NCBI RefSeq assembly: GCF_016756495.1
Contig: NZ_AP023243.1
Coordinates: 5,398,501-5,462,500 of the forward strand
From: Mesorhizobium sp. 113-3-3
Lineage (GTDB): Bacteria; Pseudomonadota; Alphaproteobacteria; Rhizobiales; Rhizobiaceae
Direction of reading: 5' to 3'
Length of the DNA: 64,000 bases
Within the stretch, counting starts at the first letter, position 1. The number at the start of each line of letters is the position of its first letter. The notes below the pieces were generated by a model that saw nothing but the letters and a program-made list of their open reading frames with translations, made no database searches and was not told where the DNA came from. The position numbers were made by a program, and so were the translations under genes. This document shows, in pieces, positions 44,107 to 53,965 of the stretch.

Positions 44107-45102
44107 CTACCCCCTGCCCCTGCCCGAAAGGGCAAAGGTGAAGACAAGGGCGACGACCAGAACCACGCCCTTGACGAAATCCTGCGTGTAGTAAGGCGCG
44201 TTCATCATCGTCAGGCCTTGCAGCAGGATGCCGACGAACAGCGCGCCGACGGCGGTACCGAAGGCGTTCGGCTTGGCGGCGCCCAGCACCGCGTAGCCGA
44301 TCAGCGCCGCAGCAACCGCATCGAGCAGCAGATTATTACCCGAGGCGATGTCGCCGCGTCCAAGCCGGGCCGCGAGCAAAATGCCGCCGATCGAGGCAAA
44401 AACTCCTGAAATAACGTAGGCCCAGATCTTGTATGCCTTGACAGGCGCACCGGCGAGTTCGGCGGCGCGCTCATTGGAGCCGACCGCATACATCATGCGG
44501 CCGAAGCGGGTGTATTCGAGGAAGAACCAGATCAGCACGGCCAGCACCAGCAGCACGACCACCGACACCGGAATGAGGTTCGGGATGAAGAAGTCGAAGC
44601 GGTGGCGGCCAAGCGCCAGGAAGGCGTCGCCGAATTTGCCGTTGGCGACCGAACCGTCCGGCATGGTCATGCCGGTGGCGATCGATCGGCCCTCGGTCGG
44701 GATGCGCTGCAGGCCGACCAGCAGGAACATCATGCCGAGCGTCGCCAAGAGATCGGGCACGCGCATATAGACGATCAGCCAGCCGTTGATCAGGCCGACT
44801 ACGGCACCGATGAGCAGGCAGACGACGACCGCGACGACGGCGTTCTGCTCCAGCACCACCATGACATAGGCCGCCGCCATCATGGCGGATGTGGCGACCG
44901 AGCCGATCGACAGGTCGAAGCCGCCGACAACCAGAGTGGCTGTGACGCCCAGCGCCAGCACGCCGGTGATGGCCACCGACTGGAAGATGAAGACGGCACT
45001 TTGCGGCGAGACGAAACCGTCGGCGGCGATCGCGAAATAGGCGACCAGCCCGAACAACAGGACGATAAAGCCATAGCGGATGGCGTAGTCGCGCAGCGTC
45101 AT
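44107..45102 (-). CDS. Sugar ABC transporter permease (RbsC/BPD_transp_2 type)
   Basis: The 331-residue integral membrane protein has the ribose-type permease pattern: ITGVLALGVTATLVVGGFDL with the conserved GGFDLSIGSVA, then GWLIVYMRVPDLLATLGMMF, RFGRMMYAVGSNERAAELAG and GNNLLLDAVAAALIGYAVLG. It pairs with the double ATPase upstream and the binding protein downstream, which is enough for a complete class of importer that uses one permease as a homodimer. The ATG at 45102 follows the ATPase gene by 81 bases and has no strong ribosome site. Confidence 0.9.
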   Translation of the reverse strand: MTLRDYAIRYGFIVLLFGLVAYFAIAADGFVSPQSAVFIFQSVAITGVLALGVTATLVVGGFDLSIGSVATSAMMAAAYVMVVLEQNAVVAVVVCLLIGAVVGLINGWLIVYMRVPDLLATLGMMFLLVGLQRIPTEGRSIATGMTMPDGSVANGKFGDAFLALGRHRFDFFIPNLIPVSVVVLLVLAVLIWFFLEYTRFGRMMYAVGSNERAAELAGAPVKAYKIWAYVISGVFASIGGILLAARLGRGDIASGNNLLLDAVAAALIGYAVLGAAKPNAFGTAVGALFVGILLQGLTMMNAPYYTQDFVKGVVLVVALVFTFALSGRGRG

Positions 45103-45183
45103 TCAGCGCACCCGCGCGACGCGACCATTCTTGCCCAACTCAAACCCATAGTCTCTCCATTCCAATTCTACCCGCCGCCACGC

Positions 45184-46695
45184 TCAGGCAGCGCTGTGCA
45201 GCGGTCCGCCGGCAACCTCCGCCAACAGTCGATCGAGATCGACTTCGGCGTTGCGGTGTTCACCGACGATTGTGTGTTCCGACATCACCAGGATGCGGTC
45301 GGCCGTCTCCAGCGCCTCGTCGAGTTCGGTGACGAACAAGAGCGTCGCGCGGCCATTGGCGCTTGCCCTCAGCTTGGCGGCGATGTCGCGCCTGGCCGAG
45401 ATGTCTACGCCCTGAAACGGCTCGTCGAGGATGAACAGCGCGGCATTCTGCGCCATCCAGCGGGCGACCATGACCTTCTGCTGGTTGCCGCCGGACAGGG
45501 CCGACATCTCGTCCTTCTCGGAGCGGCAGACGATGGAGAGTTCTTCGATCTGCCGGCGCGCAGTGGCGCGTTCGAGGCGGCGCTTGAGCACCCCCAGGCT
45601 AGACATCCGCTTGAGGAATGGCAGGCTGACATTGCGCTCGATGTTGAAGCCGCCGACGATGCCGCTGGTGGCGCGATCCTTGGCGACGAGGAACACGCCG
45701 GCGGCGATCGCGTCACCGGCCGAACGCGGCGCATAGGGCTTGCCGTTCATCGTCATGGTGCCGGCGAGCGGCTTGCGCACGCCGAACAGCGTTTCGGCAA
45801 GTGCCGTCTTGCCGACGCCGACGAGGCCGGTGATGGCGACGACCTCGCCATCGCCAAGCGTCAGCGAAATCGGCCTGGCGCCCTGCCCGATGCGCAGGCC
45901 TTCGACGGTCAGGACCGGTTTGGCGGAACTCCTGGCAACGATCTGGTCGAGATGGATCTTGCGGCCGAGCATGGCGTTGACCGCGCCTTCATAGTCGAGC
46001 GGCTTGGTGTCGAAGACACCGGAAATGACGCCGTCACGCATCGAGACGATGCGATCGGCAAGCCGCCTGATGTCCGACATACGATGCGAGATGTAGAGGA
46101 TCGCCACGCCCTGCTCGCGCAGCCGGTCGACCAGCGCGAACAGCCGGTCGGCCTCGGCGCTGGAGAGCGAGGAGGTCGGCTCGTCGAGGATCAGCACTTT
46201 CGGCTGATGCGCCAGTGCACGCGCGATCGCCACCATCTGGCGATCGGCCAGCGAAAGGTCGTTGACGCGAGCCTTGAGATCGATGGCCAGACCCATGCGG
46301 TCGGCGACGGCCTTGGCCTCGCGGCGCACGCGGGCCGGATTGAACAGGGTCGGCACGCCCCGGCCGCTCAGCCGGTCAAGCGTGAGGTTGGTGGCGACGT
46401 CGAGGTCGGCGACGACACCGTCATTGATGTTCTGATGCACGGTGACGACGCCGGCGCGGATCGCTTCCGCCGGCGTGTTCGGCGCAAAGTCCTGGTCCGC
46501 GAGACTCATCGTGCCGCCGCCGCGCTCGTAGACGCCGCTGATGATCTTGACGAGGGTGGATTTGCCGGCGCCATTGGCGCCCATCAGCACGGTGACTTCG
46601 CCGGAATGCAGCTCGAGCGAGATGCCGCCTAGCACCTCGTTGCGGCCAAAGGATTTCCTCAGTCCCTCTACACGGAACACGGCATTGCCGACCAT
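45184..46695 (-). CDS. Sugar ABC transporter ATP-binding protein, two nucleotide domains (RbsA type)
   Basis: The 503-residue ATPase has two nucleotide-binding halves. The first has Walker A GANGAGKST and LSLADRQMVAIARALAHQPK before LILDEPTSSLSSAEADR. The second has a modified P-loop (GLVGVGKTALAETL) and the signature LSGGNQQKVMVARW before LFILDEPFQGVDI. This is the normal RbsA/MglA/XylG layout. I start at ATG 46695 (MVGNAVFRVEGL) because GGGAGG precedes it. Its promoter region is shared with divergent mtnK and contains a 29-base inverted repeat. Confidence 0.92.
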   Translation of the reverse strand: MVGNAVFRVEGLRKSFGRNEVLGGISLELHSGEVTVLMGANGAGKSTLVKIISGVYERGGGTMSLADQDFAPNTPAEAIRAGVVTVHQNINDGVVADLDVATNLTLDRLSGRGVPTLFNPARVRREAKAVADRMGLAIDLKARVNDLSLADRQMVAIARALAHQPKVLILDEPTSSLSSAEADRLFALVDRLREQGVAILYISHRMSDIRRLADRIVSMRDGVISGVFDTKPLDYEGAVNAMLGRKIHLDQIVARSSAKPVLTVEGLRIGQGARPISLTLGDGEVVAITGLVGVGKTALAETLFGVRKPLAGTMTMNGKPYAPRSAGDAIAAGVFLVAKDRATSGIVGGFNIERNVSLPFLKRMSSLGVLKRRLERATARRQIEELSIVCRSEKDEMSALSGGNQQKVMVARWMAQNAALFILDEPFQGVDISARRDIAAKLRASANGRATLLFVTELDEALETADRILVMSEHTIVGEHRNAEVDLDRLLAEVAGGPLHSAA

Positions 46696-46731
46696 GCGTT
46701 CCTCCCTGACCATGACGCTATGGGCTACATC

Positions 46732-46760
46732 GGCAATTGTCAACACGATTGACAATTGCC
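46732..46760. promoter_or_regulatory. 29-base perfect inverted repeat between the sugar transporter and mtnK
   Basis: GGCAATTGTCA (46732-46742) and TGACAATTGCC (46750-46760) are perfect inverse copies around a 7-base spacer. The site lies centrally between two divergent starts (46695 and 46833), so one bound dimer could control both the importer and mtnK-mtnA. TTGACAATT could also overlap a -35 element. The binding protein may be the SorC regulator at 39226, but this is unproven. Confidence 0.75.
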
Positions 46761-46832
46761 AGATCGCTTCCTAGCTTGGCCCCGCCGTCAAGGCTCCCTT
46801 ATGATCGGAGCACACAGGCGGGAGGGACACGA

Positions 46833-48104
46833 ATGACCGGGAAATTGCCGTTCGAAGCACTGTCGGCGGAGACGCTTGCAACGCGCCTCGGCACGAACGA
46901 GGCGCTGTGCGCCAGGATCGGCAGGGACACGACACACTGGAAAGTCCGCGAGGTCGGCGACGGCAATCTGAACCTGGTGTTCATCGTCGAAGGCGCCAGC
47001 GGCGCGGCCGTGGTCAAGCAGGCCCTGCCCTATGTCCGCCTGGTCGGCGACAGTTGGCCACTGCCGCTGAAGCGCTCCTTCTTCGAGTATCACGCGCTGA
47101 CAAGGCAAGAGGCGCGCGCGCCGGGCTCCGTGCCTGCGATCTATCATTTCGATGAAGGCCAGGCGCTGATCATCATGGAGTATCTGGCGCCGCCGCACGT
47201 CATTCTCAGGCGCGCCCTGATCGAGGGACGCCAGTTGCCCAACATCGCCAGGGACATCGGCCTGTTCATGGCCCGAACCCTGTTTCGCGGTTCCGACCTG
47301 TCGATGGTGACCAAGGATCGCAAGGCCGATCTGGCGCTGTTCGCCGACAATGTCGAGCTCTGCGACATCACCGAGAACCTGGTGTTTTCCGATCCCTATT
47401 TCGACGCCAAGATGAACCGGCATACGCCGCAGCTCGACAGCGTCGTTGCCGAACTGCGCGCAGACCGCGACCTCAAGGTCGAGGCGCAACGGCTGAAGCA
47501 CATTTTCGCGGCCAATGCCGAGACGCTGCTGCATGGCGATCTGCATTCCGGCTCGATCATGGTCACCGACAGTGAGACCCGGATGATCGATCCGGAGTTC
47601 GCTTTCTACGGCCCGATGGCCTTCGATGTCGGAATGCTGCTCGCCAATTTCTGGATGTCGTTCTTCTCGCAGCGCGGCCATGAGGAGAAGGGCAAGCGCG
47701 ACGCCATGCGCGCCTATCTGCTTGGGGTGACCGCTGAGACGTGGGCGGTGTTCCGCGCCGAATTCTCGCATCTGTGGCGCAGCGAGCGCACCGGCATGCT
47801 GTACCAAAAAAGCCTGTTCGAGGATCAGGGCGACAGGCTGGGCGCGGAACAGGCGCTTGACCATGTGCTGCACCAGATCTGGACCGATCTGCTCGGCTTT
47901 GCCGGCATCGAGGTGCACAGGCGCATCCTCGGCCTCGCCCACAATGCCGATTTCGAGACCATCGCCGATGAAGAGCTTCGCGCCAGTTATGAGGCGAAGG
48001 CGCTCAAATTCGGCCGCCACATCGCCGTCAACCGGCGCCAGATACACAGCATCGACGAGGTCAACACCCTGGCCGCGCTGATCGAACAGGAGAGCAGCAT
48101 TTGA
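46833..48104 (+). CDS. mtnK: S-methyl-5-thioribose kinase
   Basis: MtnK phosphorylates 5-methylthioribose at C1 using ATP; relatives also act on 5-deoxyribose. The 423-residue kinase has the glycine-rich loop [12 protein letters not shown], the catalytic [13 protein letters not shown] (HGDLH) and the metal motif [16 protein letters not shown] with the DPEF typical of MtnK. Other matches are [20 protein letters not shown] and [14 protein letters not shown] 46833 has GGGAGGG upstream; the longer frame from 46737 would run through the operator. Its stop overlaps the mtnA start (TTGA). Confidence 0.93.
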   Translation: MTGKLPFEALSAETLATRLGTNEALCARIGRDTTHWKVREVGDGNLNLVFIVEGASGAAVVKQALPYVRLVGDSWPLPLKRSFFEYHALTRQEARAPGSVPAIYHFDEGQALIIMEYLAPPHVILRRALIEGRQLPNIARDIGLFMARTLFRGSDLSMVTKDRKADLALFADNVELCDITENLVFSDPYFDAKMNRHTPQLDSVVAELRADRDLKVEAQRLKHIFAANAETLLHGDLHSGSIMVTDSETRMIDPEFAFYGPMAFDVGMLLANFWMSFFSQRGHEEKGKRDAMRAYLLGVTAETWAVFRAEFSHLWRSERTGMLYQKSLFEDQGDRLGAEQALDHVLHQIWTDLLGFAGIEVHRRILGLAHNADFETIADEELRASYEAKALKFGRHIAVNRRQIHSIDEVNTLAALIEQESSI

Positions 48105-49195
48105 ACGTCGGCGACCGCCACTACCGCACCATCTGGCTGAGCGACGACGGGCGTTCGGTCGAGATCATCGACCAGCGCTGGCTGCCGCATGATTTTCGCA
48201 TCGAGACGATCGGCTCGGTTGCCGGCATCGCCACCGCCATCCGCGACATGTGGGTGCGCGGTGCGCCGCTGATCGGCGTCACCGCGGCCTATGGCGTCGC
48301 CATGCAGATGGCGGACGATCCTTCCGACGAAGCGCTTGATGGCGTGTGGGAAACGCTGCACGAGACGCGCCCGACGGCGATCAACCTGCGCTGGGCGCTC
48401 GACGAGATGCGGCGCTTCCTCAAGCCGCTTGCACCGCAACAGCGCGCCACTGCCGCCTATCGGCGCGCCAGGGAGATCGCCGACGAGGATGTCGGGCTGA
48501 ACCGCGCCATCGGCGAGAACGGCCTTGCCATCATCAAGGCGATCGCGGCGCGTAAAGAACCTGGCGAGACGGTCAATATCCTCACCCATTGCAATGCCGG
48601 CTGGCTGGCGACCGTCGACTACGGCACCGCCACCGCGCCGATCTATCTGGCGACCGAAGCCGGCATCCCGGTCCACGTCTATGTCGACGAGACGCGGCCG
48701 CGCAACCAGGGCGCCCAGCTCACCGCCTGGGAGATGGCCGGCCACGGCGTGCCGCACACGCTGATCGTCGACAATGCCGGCGGCCATCTGATGCAGCGCG
48801 GCGCGATCGACATGGTCATCGTCGGCACCGACCGCACCACCGCCGACGGCGATGTCTGCAACAAGATCGGCACCTATCTGAAGGCGCTCGCCGCCGCCGA
48901 CAATGACGTGCCGTTCTATGTCGCGCTGCCCTCGCCGACCATCGACTGGACGGTGCATGACGGGCTCCAGGAGATCCCGATCGAGCAGCGCTCGGCCGAC
49001 GAGGTCTCGCTGGTGTGGGGCAAGACCGCCAGCGGCGAGATCGCCCAGGTGCGCATCTCGCCCGAAGCGACGCCGGCCGCGAACCCGGCCTTCGATGTGA
49101 CCCCTGCACGACTGGTGACCGGACTGATCACCGAACGCGGCATCGCCAAGGCCTCGCGCGAGGGCCTGAAGGCGATGTTCCCCGAGAGGGGATAG
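48101..49195 (+). CDS. mtnA: S-methyl-5-thioribose-1-phosphate isomerase
   Basis: MtnA converts 5-methylthioribose 1-phosphate to the ribulose form. The 364-residue protein has [18 protein letters not shown], the catalytic-Cys motif [31 protein letters not shown], and the catalytic Asp in [20 protein letters not shown]. These match the eIF2B-like isomerase family. It starts with TTG at 48101 overlapping the mtnK stop, with AGGAG upstream, so the pair is translationally coupled. No mtnB, mtnC or mtnD is near, so the methionine salvage route is not completed here; an aldolase route is the likely continuation. Confidence 0.93.
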   Translation: MNVGDRHYRTIWLSDDGRSVEIIDQRWLPHDFRIETIGSVAGIATAIRDMWVRGAPLIGVTAAYGVAMQMADDPSDEALDGVWETLHETRPTAINLRWALDEMRRFLKPLAPQQRATAAYRRAREIADEDVGLNRAIGENGLAIIKAIAARKEPGETVNILTHCNAGWLATVDYGTATAPIYLATEAGIPVHVYVDETRPRNQGAQLTAWEMAGHGVPHTLIVDNAGGHLMQRGAIDMVIVGTDRTTADGDVCNKIGTYLKALAAADNDVPFYVALPSPTIDWTVHDGLQEIPIEQRSADEVSLVWGKTASGEIAQVRISPEATPAANPAFDVTPARLVTGLITERGIAKASREGLKAMFPERG

Positions 49196-49207
49196 TGCCG
49201 GAGCCGG

Positions 49208-49747
49208 CTAATAGAGCGGCTTGCTCATGTGACCCGGCGTCGGCCATTTGTCGGTAACGCCGGGCTGCACCGGACGCTCGAGATAGGTCGACAGCACCAC
49301 ATAGCTGCGCGTCGAGGTGACACCAGCCGTTTCGTACAGGCGCGAGAGCAGGCCTTCCAGCGCCCGCGTATCTTCCGTGCGGACCTTCAGCAACACGCAG
49401 GTGTCGCCGGCGACGGTGTGGATCTCCTCGACTTCTGGATATTGCGAAACCGCCATCAGCTCCGGGGTCTTGCCCCAGCCCCTGGTGTCGATATGCACGA
49501 AGGCGAGCAGCGGCTTCTTCACCGCCTTGGGATCGATGATCGCCGAGGTCGCGCGAATGGCGCCGCTGCGCCTCAGGCGCTTGACCCGTTCATGCGCCGC
49601 GGGCGGCGAAAGGCCGACGCGATCACCGAGTTCGGCATAGCTGACCGTGGCGTCGTCGACGAGAACGCCTAATATTTTTCGGTCAATTGCATCGACATCG
49701 CGAGGCGCTGGCGTGTTCCGCAGAATGCCATCTGTTTCTTCATCCAT
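49208..49747 (-). CDS. Lrp/AsnC-family transcriptional regulator
   Basis: The 179-residue regulator has the AsnC helix-turn-helix (DAIDRKILGVLVDDATVSYA, then RVGLSPPAAHERVKRLRRSG) and a RAM ligand domain (LLAFVHIDTRGWGKTPELMA, VAGDTCVLLKVRTEDTRALE). I start at ATG 49747; an in-frame ATG at 49786 adds 13 residues and would leave only 9 bases before the divergent MFS start. A much longer frame exists upstream but runs through the MFS gene and is an artefact. Divergence from the MFS exporter suggests local control of it. Confidence 0.87.
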   Translation of the reverse strand: MDEETDGILRNTPAPRDVDAIDRKILGVLVDDATVSYAELGDRVGLSPPAAHERVKRLRRSGAIRATSAIIDPKAVKKPLLAFVHIDTRGWGKTPELMAVSQYPEVEEIHTVAGDTCVLLKVRTEDTRALEGLLSRLYETAGVTSTRSYVVLSTYLERPVQPGVTDKWPTPGHMSKPLY

Positions 49748-49795
49748 ATCGACAATCCCGATTGCGACGGAATTTAATACGGCCATTATGGTGAT

Positions 49796-50971
49796 ATGTC
49801 GAACAGCAATCAAGCCACCGCCCTGCCCGTCGATGCCAGGCCGCCGATCCCGGCGCTGGCCTATCTGTTGACCGGATGCATCGCCGTGATCGGCTCGAAT
49901 TCGCTGGTGCTCGGGCCTATAGCCCCGGCCGTGGCCTTGTCCTTCGAAAGCAGCGTCCCGACCGTCATGGTCGCGGCCGCCGCCTTTGGCCTCGGCACCT
50001 CGGCGAGCGCCCTGTTCCTGGCCCGCTACATCGACCGGCTCGGCGCCCGCCGGATGCTGCAAGGGGCATTGCTGTTGCTGGCCATTGCTCTCGCTGCCAG
50101 CGCCGCCGCACCGATCCTGATCATGCTGGTCGCGGCCCAGCTCGTCGCCGGCATCGCCGCCGGCGTCGCCATGCCGGCGATCTATGCCAGTTCGGCGGCG
50201 ATCGCGCCGCCCGGCCGCGAAAGCGGCACCATCGGCGTCGTGCTGACCGGATGGACGCTCAGCATGGTGGCCGGCGTTTCGCTCTCGGCCGTGCTCGCCG
50301 ATCTGGTGCATTGGCGCGCCGTCTTCGCCGCCGTCGCGGTGCTTGCACTGCTGGCGCTGGCCAGCCTCACCATGACGTCGCTGAGCGATGTCAGGAAGAG
50401 CGGCCCTGCACCCACGCCGCTGGCGGCGCTCGGCATTCCCGGCATTGTGCCGCTTCTCATCGCCTGCGCCGCCTTCATGACCGCCTTCTACGGTGTCTAT
50501 GGCTATCTCGGCGACCACCTTCACAGCGGGCTAGGCAAATCAGTGAGCGCCAATGGCTGGGCAGCGCTCGCCTATGGTATCGGCTTCGGCACGGCTGCTC
50601 TCCTCGACGGCGTGATCGACCGGCTTGGCGCGCGTCGCGTCATGCCGTTCGCCTATCTTCTTGTCGCCGCCGTCTATGTCGCCATTGCCGCGACGAGCGA
50701 CAGTTTCGGCCTGACGCTGGCCATGGTGGCAGTGTGGGGACTTGCCAATCATTTCGGACTGAATGTCCTGGTGATGCGCCTCTCGGCGCTGGATCCCTCG
50801 CGGCGCGGCACGATCATGGGCCTGAACAGTTCGGTGACCTATCTTGCGGTCTTTATCGGCACCACCGGCTTCGGGCCGATCTATTCCAGCTTCGGCTTTG
50901 CCACCTGCGCGATGGTTGCGGCGCTGCTGATGCTGGTTGCCGCAGCGGCGGCGGCCTGGCGCACGCGATAA
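49796..50971 (+). CDS. MFS transporter, AraJ-like exporter
   Basis: The 391-residue protein shows about twelve hydrophobic helices and major-facilitator landmarks: SASALFLARYIDRLGARRML in the first half (the loop 2-3 motif) and DGVIDRLGARRVMPFAYLLV in the equivalent place of the second half. It resembles the AraJ/DHA1 exporter group that includes amino-acid and sugar exporters. With a divergent Lrp-type regulator, amino-acid export is a reasonable guess. The start overlaps the region in front of the regulator by design of the short intergenic gap. Confidence 0.87.
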   Translation: MSNSNQATALPVDARPPIPALAYLLTGCIAVIGSNSLVLGPIAPAVALSFESSVPTVMVAAAAFGLGTSASALFLARYIDRLGARRMLQGALLLLAIALAASAAAPILIMLVAAQLVAGIAAGVAMPAIYASSAAIAPPGRESGTIGVVLTGWTLSMVAGVSLSAVLADLVHWRAVFAAVAVLALLALASLTMTSLSDVRKSGPAPTPLAALGIPGIVPLLIACAAFMTAFYGVYGYLGDHLHSGLGKSVSANGWAALAYGIGFGTAALLDGVIDRLGARRVMPFAYLLVAAVYVAIAATSDSFGLTLAMVAVWGLANHFGLNVLVMRLSALDPSRRGTIMGLNSSVTYLAVFIGTTGFGPIYSSFGFATCAMVAALLMLVAAAAAAWRTR

Positions 50972-51075
50972 AGCGTCCTATCGCGCAATTGCTCCAGTCG
51001 ACAGAACGTGATTGGCCACCGGCCTGTCGCCTGGTTGACAGCGGCGGCCCTGCCCTTCCATACAGAGCCGTTAAT

Positions 51076-51766
<691 letters not shown>

Positions 51767-51841
51767 AATCTTCCCGGCCGGGTGGAAATCGCGATAACAC
51801 CCGGTAGTATTTGCGAAATACCGAGTTCGGGGAGGATGCCG

Positions 51842-52849
51842 GTGCAGACCAAGAAGATCATCAATGACGGCAACCGCGCCGTCGACGAAATGCTCGAAGG
51901 GATCCTGGCCGCGCATCCTCGCCATCTCAGGAGCGTGGACGGCAGCCCGCGCTCGATCATCGCCCGCGACGGGCCGCGGCCCGGCAAGGTCGGGCTGGTG
52001 ATCGGCGGCGGCTCCGGCCATGAGCCGACCTTTCTCGGCTTTGTCGGCAAGGGGCTGGCGGACGCGGCGGCCATCGGCAACGTCTTTGCCTCGCCGCCGC
52101 CCGATCCGATCCTCGAATGCGCCAAGGCGGTCAGCGGCGGTGCCGGTGTCTTGTTCATGTACGGCAACTATGCCGGCGACGTGATGAATTTCGACATGGC
52201 GGCCGAGATGGCAGCGATGGACGACATCGAGGTGCGCACGGTGCTGACCACCGACGACGTCGCCTCGGCGCCGCGCGATCAGCGGCAGAAGCGCCGCGGC
52301 GTCGCCGGCAATTTCTTCATCTTCAAGGCGGCTGGTGCGGCCTGCGACCGGATGCTCTCACTGGACGAGGTCGAACGCATCGCGCGCAAGGCCAACGACC
52401 ACACCTTCACCATGGGCGTGGCGCTGTCGCCCTGCTCGCTGCCGCAGACGCGGCGGCCGAATTTCGAGATCGGCGCGGACGAAATGGAGATCGGCATGGG
52501 CATCCATGGCGAACCCGGCATCGCCCGCGGCAAGCTCGGGAGCGCCGACGAAATCACCGACGAGATGCTGGACAAGATTTTTGCCGAGATGGCGCCGAAG
52601 CGCGGCGACAAGGTCGCGGTGCTGGTCAACTCACTCGGCTCGACGCCGCTGATGGAGCTCTACATCATGAACCGCCGGGTCAAGCAGCGGCTCGATGACA
52701 TCGGCGTTTCCATCCACGCGACCTGGGTCGGCAATTACTGCACGTCGCTGGAAATGGCCGGCGCCTCGGTGACCCTTTTCCATCTCGACGCGGAAATGCA
52801 GACCATGCTCGACCACCCCTGCGACTGTGCCATGTTCCGTGCCGGCTGA
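51842..52849 (+). CDS. dhaK: Dihydroxyacetone kinase subunit DhaK-type, ketose-binding
   Basis: DhaK binds dihydroxyacetone or a related ketose through a covalent His bond. The 335-residue protein has LVIGGGSGHEPTFLGFVGKG, FASPPPDPILECAKAV, FMYGNYAGDVMNFDMAAEMA, RGVAGNFFIFKAAGA and the covalent His in IGMGIHGEPGIARG. I use GTG 51842 because GGGGAGG lies six bases before it; ATG 51836 directly abuts that site. dhaL follows after 15 bases. No DhaM phosphotransfer subunit gene is in the window. A tetrulose such as erythrulose is an alternative substrate, given the ery neighbours. Confidence 0.92.
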   Translation: MQTKKIINDGNRAVDEMLEGILAAHPRHLRSVDGSPRSIIARDGPRPGKVGLVIGGGSGHEPTFLGFVGKGLADAAAIGNVFASPPPDPILECAKAVSGGAGVLFMYGNYAGDVMNFDMAAEMAAMDDIEVRTVLTTDDVASAPRDQRQKRRGVAGNFFIFKAAGAACDRMLSLDEVERIARKANDHTFTMGVALSPCSLPQTRRPNFEIGADEMEIGMGIHGEPGIARGKLGSADEITDEMLDKIFAEMAPKRGDKVAVLVNSLGSTPLMELYIMNRRVKQRLDDIGVSIHATWVGNYCTSLEMAGASVTLFHLDAEMQTMLDHPCDCAMFRAG

Positions 52850-52864
52850 CGAAAGAGCGTTCCC

Positions 52865-53500
52865 GTGACCATCGACACCGCTGACTTGAAAAGAATGTTC
52901 GATACGATCGCGGTGGCGGTCGAGGCCGACAAGGACCGGCTCTGCCAGCTCGACGGCGTCATTGGCGACGCCGATCACGGCATCGCCATGGCGCTCGGCT
53001 TCAACGCCGTGCGCGATGCGCTGGCCTCGCTCGACCTTGCGGCGACCGAGCCGACGGCGCTGCTCAACACGGCGGCGAAATCGTTCCTCAATGCCGTCGG
53101 CGCTTCCTCGGGCCCGCTCTACGCCACGGCCTTCATGCGCGCCGCCGCCGCCGTCAAGGGCAAGGCGACGCTGGCGGACGCGGACTTCACCGCCCTGTTC
53201 CAGGCCATGGCACAAGGCATCAAGGATCGCGGCAAGGCGGAACCGGGCGAAAAGACGATGGTCGATGCCTGGCAACCGGCGGCCGAAGCGGCCGCCGCGG
53301 CCAGTGTCGCCGGCAAGACCCTGGCCGAGAGCCTCGGGGCAGCCCTTGCCGCCGCCCAGTCTGGTGCGGAAGCGACCAAGGACATGATCGCCGCCAAGGG
53401 CCGCTCCTCGCGGCTCGGCGAGCGATCACTCGGGCACATGGACCCGGGCGCAGCATCGGCCGTCACAGTGATCGGCGCGATACGAGACAGTCTCGCTTAG
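52865..53500 (+). CDS. dhaL: Dihydroxyacetone kinase subunit DhaL-type, nucleotide-binding
   Basis: DhaL carries the adenine nucleotide that phosphorylates the DhaK-bound ketose. The 211-residue helical protein has the metal-binding Asp set in [17 protein letters not shown] (canonical members have GDGDHG, so a Gly is Ala here), [31 protein letters not shown] and [19 protein letters not shown]. It starts with GTG and follows dhaK directly. Its stop overlaps that of the convergent rpiB gene. A DhaM partner is not seen, so whether it works with the phosphotransferase system or with ATP directly is open. Confidence 0.9.
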   Translation: MTIDTADLKRMFDTIAVAVEADKDRLCQLDGVIGDADHGIAMALGFNAVRDALASLDLAATEPTALLNTAAKSFLNAVGASSGPLYATAFMRAAAAVKGKATLADADFTALFQAMAQGIKDRGKAEPGEKTMVDAWQPAAEAAAAASVAGKTLAESLGAALAAAQSGAEATKDMIAAKGRSSRLGERSLGHMDPGAASAVTVIGAIRDSLA

Positions 53501-53937
53501 CCCTTGGCCGCGTCTAGCCTGTTGATCGCCTGGACATTGCCGGCCGAGGGGCCTTGTTCGTCGAACTCGGAGGCGAGCCACGTATCGACGATCGCCTTGG
53601 CCAGTTCCGGGCCGATGACGCGGGCGCCCATGGTGATGATCTGCGCGTTGTTGGATTTCGCCGCGCGTTCGGCCGAATAGGTGTCATGGGTGAGCGCGGC
53701 GCGGATGCCCGGCACCTTGTTGGCCGAGATCGAGACGCCGATGCCGGTGCCGCAGAACAGGATGCCGCGATCGTTCTCGCCGTCGATGATGGTCTGGGCG
53801 AGTTTCTGCGACAGGTCGGCATAGTAGCCGGCCTGGCTGAGATCGCTGACCGTCAGGCCGGATTTGGTGGCGAGATGCGCGGCGATGACATCGAGCAGCG
53901 GCTTGCCGGCGCTGTCGGCTCCAATGGCTATTTTCAT
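53497..53937 (-). CDS. eryI: Ribose-5-phosphate isomerase B family, EryI-like
   Basis: The 146-residue protein is of the RpiB/LacAB fold with [20 protein letters not shown], the catalytic Cys in [17 protein letters not shown], and the base-providing [18 protein letters not shown]. In Brucella the equivalent, EryI, turns D-erythrulose 4-phosphate into D-erythrose 4-phosphate. Next to tpiA, and in a locus with eryA, eryB and eryC, that role is more likely than ribose 5-phosphate isomerisation. It is separated from tpiA by 28 bases on the same strand. Confidence 0.9.
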   Translation of the reverse strand: MKIAIGADSAGKPLLDVIAAHLATKSGLTVSDLSQAGYYADLSQKLAQTIIDGENDRGILFCGTGIGVSISANKVPGIRAALTHDTYSAERAAKSNNAQIITMGARVIGPELAKAIVDTWLASEFDEQGPSAGNVQAINRLDAAKG

Positions 53938-53965
53938 GCTTCTGACCCTTTCGTGTTCGGATGAT

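Noticed and set aside
49748..50524. Long N-terminal extension of the Lrp-type regulator
   Set aside because: The extension runs antisense through the MFS gene; the Lrp fold begins only a few residues after ATG 49747.
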